64,000 bases of DNA from Nilaparvata lugens (taxonomy: Eukaryota > Arthropoda > Insecta > Hemiptera > Delphacidae). The translations under genes and the position numbers were made by a program. The stretch spans positions 6,243,162-6,307,161 of the forward strand of contig NC_052518.1 in the NCBI RefSeq assembly GCF_014356525.2, written 5' to 3'. Positions 50,801-62,800 of the stretch are shown here, piece after piece (positions within the stretch are counted from its first letter, which is position 1; every line of letters starts with the position of its first letter). The notes under the pieces were generated by a model. The model saw only the letters and a program-made list of their open reading frames with translations. It made no database searches and had not been told where the DNA came from.

Positions 50801-53800
50801 TTTTTGAATTATTTTATCACAACATGTTTCAACATTCATGCCATTTTGAAACATATTGTGATAAAAGAATTCAAAAAAGGGTAGGCCTACTGAGATTTTT
50901 ATTTCTATTTATATTATAATACTCTTGATGACAGTGGCTATTCATGTATTTAGAGCATAAAACGAGAAAAACAGTTATCGCGCGACACGTAGTTTTGCGA
51001 AAGAAATAAAGAAGTTTTAAGCTTGTATTTCATACAAAACTATAAATTCAATAATACATAATTATATATTGTCGCCATTGAGGTTATTATGAACCTTAGC
51101 CATCATGGAACTTTGATGATATTGTATCATATGGCTGGAACCAGCAATCAATCAGCTGATCATAGACATAAAAAGGATCATTTCTCAATTTTAGGAAGCT
51201 GTGAAGTAAAAACCCTACTAAACCTACTGAGCATGCGCTGCAAGCGTAAAGTGAATGATCGGTCACCTACCCAAATCAGCTAAGCTAATTCCTGAGTTTT
51301 CAGTAAGTAAAGAAGTGTTTGTTTTATTTTTAATGAAGCTTCCAGAGACTCTTTATCAGAGTGTAGGAGCTGTCAAAAAACAATTACAATTCTAAATAAT
51401 TACTATTAAACGAAAACCCCAATTAAATGCTGTAAATCAATTACAATTCTACTCTGTTTTACTATCAGTAGTAGTTTTACGCATGGCGCCATAAATAAAT
51501 ATTCTGAATGAACCGACTAAAAATACAAATTTCCAAATGCCCTCATATTATTCCAATTTGGAATTGGTATTATGGTATAACTTCATTTCTAATTTTTTCT
51601 AATTTCTTAATTTTTGTAGTACTGTACTCTTCACAATAATATTTAGATCTCCTAGAAAAGATTTTTTGGACAATGAATGTTCAGGCCAGTTTCTTTGTAT
51701 AGTAGTTTTAGTTTTCCATTATCCGCTGCATAGTGCTGAGGAGATTTTGTCGGTTTATTTTGTTCCCACTACTTGAGCCATCCCCTCCGCTCCAGGCGAG
51801 GACAGCCCGGGGCTCATCTTAGTTGCAAAACAGATCTCATCGTCGACAGATCATTGTTTTTCGTTTGGATAGTTGATCCATAATTAGCAACTCCTATTTT
51901 TTTAATTTGTTATTTTTGAATAAATCATTATTATTGTAGATATAATATATTCGTTTCGTGTAGTAATTGACTCACAACTTGTGCTTGTGTTTGAGAAAAT
52001 ATATTGAGAGTGAAGGCCAACGCCCTAAATCGTTTAAAATACTTTGAGTGAAATATATATCCAGTCAGTACAAATGTTTGAGGACTAAGGACCACAGGAA
52101 CGGATCACACACCATCGCAGTATAATATCGATTTGTTTTCATCCATTTGTCTCCTTCATATCCCTTATTCCAATTTACCACCTGATACCCTGTTTGTAAC
52201 AAATCGGTATATCATACGTCATAGTTTGGATTGGGGTAAGTGATTTTCCTGGGTCTAAATACTGGTGTGCTGAATTGGATATATGAATGTGTTTGTTCGT
52301 ATCATACAGTCCAACCTAAAAACCAGAGGCAAAAGGCCTATGGATATATGAATGTGTTTGTTCGTATCATACAGTCCAACCTAAAAAACAAGAGGCAAAT
52401 GGCCTATGGAGACGTAGTATTTGTAACAATGAATCTAGAAATATACTATATCTTGAAATGATGGATAAAAATTGAGGAAATAAAGCAGATGCTGACCCAT
52501 GATTCCTTGATTTGATCTTGTAATTTGAATTCTGATTGTACGGCACAGTAGAGATCATGGTAGGCCGCGGCAGCAATAATTTTGTCAACTTTGGATGCAT
52601 TTGATGCTATCTTGAAGATCATTTCGTCTTGTGAAAACAGGCAATGTCTCTTTGTCAATGAGTAGTGTTCGATACATTTCCGTCCATAATCGATCTGCAA
52701 CAAACAAAACAGTCAATGAAGACCCGAGTTTACTACAAAATACTTTTGAACTTTCAAGATATTTGATTTGAATTGGTCATTTGATCACCATATTGTATTT
52801 AAATTAGACTCTTATTCACTATATTTCTTATCTTAATGCTTTTCTGAAATAATATTATGAAATTTGTAAGAAGCTCTTTTGAAGGGTTGCACCAAGTTGA
52901 GATCAGTACAATTCTAAGATCAGTTGATCAAGGTGAGTGCAACTCAGCATTAGGAAATGCGCACTAACGTGCGCTACGTGAGGAATAAAACAAATATATG
53001 AAAGTTAATTTCATCAGTTAATTAAAAAAAAAATTTGTAATTTACAAAACTTGGCTTCATAAAACCAAATTAGTCCAATTAGGTTGATTTTCAGGAAGGT
53101 GCCCCACACCTTCTGGAAGATTTTTCTTGACTTCACATGCTATCTTTTCTCTATGGTAGAGCTAAATGCATGCCTATATTGAATAGACTTAGAACGTTGT
53201 CAAAAATCCACTTTAATTGACAACGTTCTAAGTCTATTCAATTATGGAAAAGTTCCACAACATCAACATTAACACTACATGCCTATATTGTCTCAGAGAA
53301 GATGCCGACACATTGGACTTGGAACAAAGATTGCGCACATGTGGAGCGTTGGATGAAAGCGTCGGACGATACAAAGTAGTTGAAGCTGTCTCAGAAAATA
53401 AGTCCTTAGGAGTATTATTTGATGAACGTTGAAATGGAACTCCCATCGGAATAAATTAACGAAGTTATTAAAGGTTTTCTATTTTCTAAGTAAAGTTACG
53501 TTGTCAACGACAATCGTTGAACAATAGTTGTTGGTCGATAATCGTAGAGCGCCTTCTGTGAATCGTCTTCAATGGCGGCTTTGTCACTGATGCAGAGTCG
53601 TTGACTAGAATCGTACAGGTCTGCTTCTGAAGCAGTTATAATCGCAGTTGGACGATATTTGACTTTGATTCATCTCATCTCCTCTGATTGAATATGGAAT
53701 GTAGTTTGAAGTCTCAAGGTCATCATTAATTAAATCAGAAACAAACTTAAACAGAAGTTTTGAAAGTCTGAAGAACTCAGAAAACATTCTCTAATAAGCT

Positions 53801-56800
53801 TGCAAATGATTGTTTGTTAATATTGCTAAGTACTCTTCTTCTGTTCTCTTTGTAAACATATTATGTGTGGTACACTCAACATTTCCAGACAAATAAATCA
53901 GTTTTGTATAAAAACAGTGAACTATATAATGAATTGCTACTCTTTTCTGCACACAGGAATTTTGCCAATGCATGGAAAAAATGACTGTTATTTTATTTGA
54001 AATGCATTCGTTTTGCAATCATTAAATATTATACCTCAAAGATGTTATACTCATTTGATGACAATTCTAAAAACTATTCATTGGCTATTTCTAAAAAATA
54101 TTTCGATGAAGTGTTCTCTCAAATGTTGACAATTTACTAAATGAAACTCACCCAGTCTGGAGGGCCAAAATGGATGGATTCTGCGAAATTAAACCCATGG
54201 TTGAAATGCGAGTGATATGCTCTGGGGAACGTAACAACAAACTCTCCCTCGTTTTGGTGTAGTCTGTATACGGGTATTTCTGAAAAATGCAATTCAATTT
54301 ATTGTTTACACTCAAAACAGATCAATCTTGCAAATAGCCATCTCATAAGTAATAATTTGAAGATCATTGATAAATTTTGTCCAAATAATGAAGTGAGGTT
54401 ATCTGAACATAAGGTTATCTTTTTGAAGTAAGGTTATCGGAACGTCTTCACAAAGTCGTGATATTTATATAAGCTTTGATGTAAAATTATCTCTGCATTG
54501 TCATACTTGATAACATTAATTATGACATCAAGTATTACATTAAGTCGCTGGAAAAATCTAGATAGAATTTTATAATCCCACATTACTCACAACTCAAATA
54601 CAACATGTGTTCTTGAGTATGAATTCAAACAAACAAGGAATATAAGTAGAAAGAATAATGTGAAATAGGTCGACTGCTATGATTGGCAGGTTCTATAGTT
54701 ACAATAATTATAATTTATCATAAATAGTAGTTGAATGAAAAAGACTAAAAATTGTCAAAAAAACCACTGATTTATTGATAATAGAAAGACCGGTTTCGGT
54801 TATTACACCATTGTCAATCTCTGATAAACTAAAAACTAAATACAAGAGCAGCAGAATTTATACTAGTAGGCGAGTACTGCTATTGGTCGAGGGCATGAAC
54901 GCCTGCCATTGGCCTAGCTAGACAGTCTCCTCCCCCTCAACGGTGTGACAAAATGGCGGCTTAAGCAACAGAATCGCCATGATAATAAAATTTACTTTCA
55001 GTACAAAATAAGAACCAAGAGAACAAGTGTGAAAGATAATAAAACAAATATGTAAATGGAAAAACTATTGACTAATGTATGCTTACAATTTTATGATAAA
55101 ACTAAATTCGTAGTGTTGTATTGGTTGAAATGAATCTGGTCATTTAAACTATATTGGGAATTTTCCTTGATTACTCTTGTTTATTCTATAGTTACAATAA
55201 TTATAATTTATCATAAATAGTAGTTGAATGAAAAAGACTAAGAAATTACCACAATAACAAACGTTGTGGTATAATTACCACAATATCAACTTACTACACA
55301 AAAAGTGAAAATAGTAGTTGACATTTTATACTTTTTTTATTCATTACGGAGAAATACCACAGAATCAATAGCATTTCAACGAAATTGTTAATTAATAAAA
55401 CACTTATTTAAAATTGTTATTAAAAACGTTAATGAGGGTAAGATAAAACGCGAAAAATGACTGGAATTACTGTTAGTTACAATAAGTAAGGCTCAACTCA
55501 CACTACCTCGACTCAAATCGTACGACTCCCGTCGAGGATCCTCCAGTCTCTCGCTCGACCTTTACGACTTTTTTGCTTATTGTCACTACTTCATTTCCAT
55601 GCTACTCCATCTCTAATCTTACTTTATTAAAAATATAAGATCCAATACTACTTCGCATGTAACAAATTTTATAATAATTATTATGAATCATATGAGTCTA
55701 ATTCTTATTATTGTATTATCTAGAATGATAAAATATCACTTTCATAAAACATAACCTCACTTTCATTAACAACATGTCGAATCGACGCTCGACTCAGTCT
55801 CACAGTCGTAACATCGCGGATACTAGAATCGACTGGTCTGAGTGACACCATTTGGAAACCATGCTGCGTCGAGAAGAGACTAGAGTCGCAGTCTCTTCTC
55901 GACTTGAGTCGCATAAGTGTGAGTTGAGCCTAAATTGTGAGAGAGGCAAACGTGGAAGAAAAAAATTCAATCTTCAAGATTTTTTTTTGATATTAATAGA
56001 CACACTCATAAATTGAAAATACAATGTGGTATTGAAACAATAAATTACCTTTATCCATCAATTTATTTGGGTTGATGACAGTGCGTAAAACCTGTAGGAG
56101 GTCCGTTTCATCATTCTGTTCAGGAGCAATCTCCTTTACAACGTTTTCAAATTTTTCGGCATGGGTGCTGGGGACGGCATATACAGTTTTGCGATCGCCG
56201 CTGAAGAAAGATAAAACAATAAAATCGGAGTAAATACAAACAATCAAATTAAAAACTAAAAAATACAAATTATGATCATCAATTTTAAGTGATTGAATTT
56301 GAATAAAATGAAATTTTACATTAAAATTCAACTGATTGAATTTTATTACAGGAAATTCATAATTATTATCAATATCTGTTTGGATGAAAATGATGGATTA
56401 ATCAAATGCTCAAATCAAATTCATTCATTTGTCAAAAGTTTTAATACAAATAGACAGAATGCAACAATGTAAAATTTATGAATTACAGTAATAAATTATT
56501 ATACTGTTATTAAAAAGTATAATTTCCATTGAAATGATTGTATATAATATTATTCATATTATTTGCAAAAGTCAAATATTATTTTTCATATTGTGGCTCG
56601 AATCAAATCTACTTACAAATGTAAGGTGCTAATTGAATAGCACCAATGTTCCTCTTGGCGCCAGTGAGACGTCGAGAAAAGCATGCCAATGTCCATCCAC
56701 GAATCTGTTATTGAGGAGTTGATGTATTTCAATACGGAACCCTCAGACGTCAATACATTATTCAAGTTCCATGGATGGTCGACAAATCTTTGGTAACTAT

Positions 56801-59800
56801 TACAGAGCTGAAACCCCAAACAGGAATTTATGCATTAAAGTTCATTAGACTGGACACTAAGGCTCAACTCACACTTACGCGAAGAGATTGCGACTCTAGT
56901 CTCTTTTCGACGCAGCATGTGTTTGTTTCCAAATGGTGACACTCAGACCAGTCGATTCTAGTCTCCGCGACGTCACCATTTGAAAACACATGCTGAGTCG
57001 AGAAGAGACTAGAGTCGAGTCTCTTCTCGACTTGAGTCGCGTAAGTGTGAGTTGAGCCTAACATAACGTTTCACAAGACCTATACACATGTCCGTACAGT
57101 TGAAAACCCTGACCTGTGACTTCGACATAGGTCTGCAGGCGAAATAACGCTGTACATATGAACAGAATAAAATTATTGATTTTTTTCTATCTGAGCCTAT
57201 GAGATTGGCGTAGTTTTAGGTTAGTTTTTCCTTTTTGGTTATTTCTTCACTGCTCTATAAATTTGAGGTCAATTCATTAAATTAAATTGTTACGACTGAT
57301 GAAAACATCGTGTACTCTTTCAGGTCAGGTGTACTCGAACACTGTTCGTCTGATGCCGCTTCCATACTCTTGCCAAGTGCGTACAAATGACGACGAGGGC
57401 GAGAGTGTGGATGACTTCTATGCCACCGCTCGCCTTCACTCCGCCCGTACGGATCTATACAACGAGCTGCTTGGCAAGCGACTTGGCGAGAGTGTGGCGC
57501 TGGCATGACATGGTTCTGGCCGCGACACCACACGTTAACGTCACACCTCTAAATGGGCACCTGCGTTTAGCATATCCCGTGAGGTGTGACACGCGATCAC
57601 TAACAAGTCGCTAGGCGAGAATCACGGAGGAGTTTAGCCTGCATTGAGTGGAACCACCACTATACAGTTCCGGCTGTACGTGGGCTGGGCAAGCCCGGAC
57701 ATATCCTCTATCTCGTCTACAGACCTGGAAAAATACTCGTGGCTCCCAATTGTATACGTCTCCGTGGCGGGCGTTTGCACGTCCACCACACAGGCGCCCA
57801 AAAAGGTTCAAGCGTTTCGGAAAGAAGGACCAGTGAAAGGATTTTTCGACATGCTATGATGCTACTTCCAGAGACGGAGGCGTACCCGATTCCCACAGTC
57901 TGGGACGCGAGGTCTGGCCTCCCGGGGGTTTCACATGCCGGCTACTTCCAGAGACTGGGGTACCCATGTTCCCATAGTCTGGTCTCTCAGATTGCTTCAC
58001 TGTGCCCAGCTACTCCCAGAGACGGAGAGTTCTGGCGACTTGGTCAAGCCTTGAACCTCCCATAGTCTGGAGCCTTCACCCAGCTGGACTGCTATAAGCT
58101 AGGCTACTCCCAGGGACGGAGTCACACATGACAGTCGTATGTCAGTCGGCGCTGGCATGCCAGTCGTATCAGACATGTGAAGCCTTAAGTTAGTGACCAG
58201 CCTTACTTCAAAAATTAAGACTACGATATAGTTTAGTCCGAACTCCGTCAAAAACTTTTCAATATAATTACAGAGGGATGTTACAGTGGAAAATGTATTA
58301 TAATTTACCATGATTGAAACAGTTATTATAGAGATTGCATCATCTTAATCTTGAAAGACAAGAGGTTAATAATAAAAAATATGTTCACCCTGATTATAGG
58401 CGCCCTGAATCAGAAATATAGCGTCAATTTATTACTTCAAAATATATAACTCAATTAACTAGGCATTCGTGAAAAAATTAAAGTAGTGAAGATGATCCAC
58501 TGTTTTAGTTTTTCTTCAATCTCACTTTTCATTACGAACTGCTTGTTAATGATAAACTTTTCAAAACTTAAATTACGACATAGCAGTCTGGTTTTTATTA
58601 TTACAAGCTATTAGCTTCTACTCATTATCTCTGAAGTGTTGATTAAGGACTCAGCGACCGAAAGCATTCCAAAAATGTGAGTAAAAACTAATAGCTTTTA
58701 ATCATAAAAATCGGACCGCTATGTAGTAATCAAAGTATTGAAGTGTATTAGTTTGTATGAACAGTGGCTATTTCAAGAATAAATGTTAAGATACTACTTT
58801 CTAAAAACAATTATTCATAAACAATTTAAAAACACGATTCAAGTAGCACGATTATAATAATTAATAAATCTATGATTTTGAAAATTTTTAATGTTTCAAG
58901 TTGATATCTTCTAATTTGGTTTGGTCGAGCGGCATTGGAAGTTCATACTTGGTAAGGTTAGTATGTCTCCAACCAATTACAATATAACTGTAGTTAACCA
59001 ACTGAAATGACAACCTTATTTCTGTTAGATGTACAAGTTGCTAGTATCTAAGATGGTAAAACAAAAAAGAGCACAAAGATTTTATTTTACTCTTTGTGTG
59101 ATTTCAAGCTCACTTAATAAAGCAAGTTTACAGTGTTTGCATTACCCTTAGTGAAAACTTCGATATAATTTTAAAAATAAGGATATTGAGCAAAGTATTA
59201 AAGCGTTGCAGCTGACCTCTTTGTTTTTCTCCCAAATAACAGTATTAGCGGTGGGGAATCCTGTACCATTCTTCCCGCTTATATTGGAGCCATACTCAAC
59301 GACAGTATCAAAAGTTCTATTTTTTTGACTTAATTTCTTCCAATACTCGGTCTCCAATATGTCTGGATCGATACTTTGCATCTCCTCCTGAAAATGATAA
59401 ATATAAATACATTGATTTGGGATGCATGAAAAATCGGAATAATGCATGATACAGGCTTCAAAACAGTGACTGGAATTCAGGGGAGTGTCTCGATTAGACC
59501 AGGTTTCGATTATACCAGGTCCTATTCTACAATGAAGCTGAAAACCTGGTACAATCGAACTACTGGGTTAATCGAGATGGAATGCTTCGATTAACCCAGT
59601 AGTTCGATTGTACCAGGTGTTATAAACGAAACCTGGTCTAATCGAGACACAGGACCTGGTCTAATCGAGACATGGGCTTCCGACGTATATTCAGATTAGT
59701 CGAGGTATGCGATTACACCAGGTTGTAGAATTTTGTATAGTCAAATGTGTAGATTGCTCCAGGTACAGTCGGTTCCTTGTAAAATGGTCCTTTTTCGCAA

Positions 59801-62800
59801 GGCTCTCTTTCATGCATACCTTTTCATTACCAATGTCGGTGAATAAAAGCACTAAATACATGTTTTTTTGGATTGTTCGAATCACAAAATATCATTTGTT
59901 GAGTGAGCCAATATTCAGAAATTTTATGAATATTCAGATTTAGAAAAGGCATTGACAATGAAGATGTACGCTTCAGCCGGGCGGGTCATATTTTTATGAT
60001 AGCGTAGCTACCGACTGTTCTTTATATATATAAAACAGCTCGTGCTTCTGCCATTACAGTATATATGACACCTGGTACAATCGAACTACTGGGCTAATCG
60101 AAGCATTCCGTCTCGTTTAGCCCACGTCTCGATTAGACCAGGTCCTGTATCTCGATTAGACCAGGTATCGTTTAGATGACCTGGTATAATCGAACTACTG
60201 GGTTAATCGAGACAGAATGCTTCGATTAACCCAGTAGTTCGATAATACCAGGTCCTGATCTAATCGGGAAAGTCCGACCTTGGGTAATCGAACACCTGGA
60301 CTAATCGAGCACCTGGGATAATCGAACACCTGGGCTAATCGAAATGCACCCGAATTCAGAAATTTGACAGCAGCTTACTTCAGCGATTTATTAATTTTGT
60401 GTTTTAGGTCAGATCAGTAGACAAATGATACTGTAACTGATTTATGAATATGATAGGCCTAATATTAGTGGAAAAGTTTAGCTATATAGGCTCCGTGGTG
60501 GCGCTGACCACGATGCAGTCAAGATGGCTTCCCGTTGGACGAGTGACAACTTCACGAGACGACTCTACAAATCTAGATACCATTAATGAGTTGAAAAATG
60601 CTTTCCGGTGGTTTGGAACCCGCCAAAAGCTGTAGGTCCACTCACACTGATCCTTCCCATTAACCACGCTGAAGCCTGGAGTTTCTATAGCAGATTCCGC
60701 ATCACCCTCAGCAAAAAACTCTACGTCTACGTTCAGGGTCCGCCCTTGATAAAGGCAATTATTCTATGTATTTGATTTTAAAGAAAAATTAATTTGCCAA
60801 TTTGCCATTGAAGTTCAAATATACAACTCAATCTTGAAGGACTAATTATTAACTACACTATAACTATTAACATAAAAGAAAAGTATTAAACCTAAAAATT
60901 CCGAGTTTATTTACTCACGTTTATTTTCATTTTTTTCAAGTAATTTTTTTTAAAAGCCATCGATTTATACTGGAATTCCCGTAACGAGTAGAATCGTTTT
61001 CCGTCTTCGAATGGCAGCGGTTTTTCTGCTTCTTCTTTCTTCATTTCTTTGGTAATGCAGGGCGTGCAATTCCACTTTCCTGCCAAATAAAACAAACAAA
61101 ACTTACATTTCTGGAGCTCATTATATGAAATGAAAAACTACAACGGCGAGCAATACTATTAACAGGGTGTTTCAGAAGTAGTGTCGAACATTTGAGGGTA
61201 TTGTTCCTGGATGATAGGAGACTACAAATGTCGTATTTGAAGTGTCCAAAACTCAGCGGTTATCCTTATAGCTGCCATTTTGTTTTTTTCACTTAGGAAT
61301 TTTTTTCTCAAGAACGAAATGTTGTATTGATCTGAAATTCGGCATGAATATTTATGCTATAAAGACTCAACTTTGAAAAATAAAATTAAAAATTTTGTAT
61401 GTAAATTTTCAAAATGGCAGCCATTTTAAATGTTTGATTGCAAATTTCACGAAAAGAGTTCACTTTACAAAAAATCTACAAGAGACAAAAAGTTAGCAAA
61501 TTTTATCAAGATTTCAAGGATATCTTATTAATTAAGATTGGTCGAAGAATAACAAAGAAATTAATTCTTTTCGTACTGAAAGCATGACCACTTTTTACCA
61601 TTTTAAACATCAATATTAAATTTTCAATTCCAATTGTATTTAAGATGAAGCTTTGAAACTCGGTATGGCTCCATATGGCCATCCAGCTGATTTTACAATG
61701 TTTTTCAGATGATCTTGTTTGTTCATGGTCATGCATGCAGTACGAAAAGAATTAATTTCTCTGTTATTCTTTGACCAATCTTAATGAATAAGGTATCCTT
61801 GAAATCTTGATAAAATTTGCTAACTTTTTGGTCTCTTGTATTCTAAAGTGAACGGTTTTCGTCAAATTTGCAGAAAATTTAAAATGACTGCCATTTTGAA
61901 AATTTACATAGAACATTTTTTATTTTATTTTTTAAAGTTGAGTCTTTATAGCATAAATATTTATGCCAAATTTTAGATCAATACAACATTTCGTTCTTGA
62001 GATACAAATTCCTAAGTGAACAAAATGGCAGCTATAAGGGTAACCGCTGAGTTTTCGACGCTTCAAATACGACAATTTGTAGTCTCCTATCATCCAGGAA
62101 CAATACCCTAAAATGTTCGACACTACTTCTGAAACACTCTGTATATGCTGGCATTTTTTTGTTTAAATGAACGTTGTAGTAGATGAATCGCTCAGTAAAA
62201 TAAGAATTACCGTACAATTTTCGCAAGCATATTCAAACAGACTTCTAATAATATAACTGGCTTTTTATAGATAGAAGTAGCAAAAGCTCTGCATTATTGA
62301 GAAGCCAACAAGTCCACAATATGAACCCTATATGCTGATTGTCTTTATTAGCTATGTACTCAACAAGTGAGCTGAAAGAGCTAAATAATAGTCCCAGATC
62401 TTGGAATGATTCCATACTTGCCATCCTTTTTAGTGATTATCATAAATCAGCACTATTCTTGAATCAACATACTTTTTAATCCGAATGTAAAATGTCTGAT
62501 GGATAAGGATTTGATTATGCATACTTTACCTTTGGGAATTTCACGAAGGACTGGCACGATGCACGTTGCGTGGTAACGGGTTTGGCAATTATTACAAGAT
62601 AATAAAACATCGGGAATTGTTTTTTGGCAGCTTTGACAGTCCTGTCGAAAAAGTAAAATCGATCTCATCAAGTGTACCATAAGATATTATTAGAACGAAA
62701 AATACAGTCAAATGTGATGATAAAAGTTACTTTTCGAAATAAATAATAACTTCATAATATTCAGCACCTAAGAAATAATTTACTTAATATAAATCTAAAA

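Noticed and set aside
59488..60350. CRISPR-like repeat array
   Set aside because: The motifs alternate in orientation, spacing is irregular and the sequence is an insect intron.
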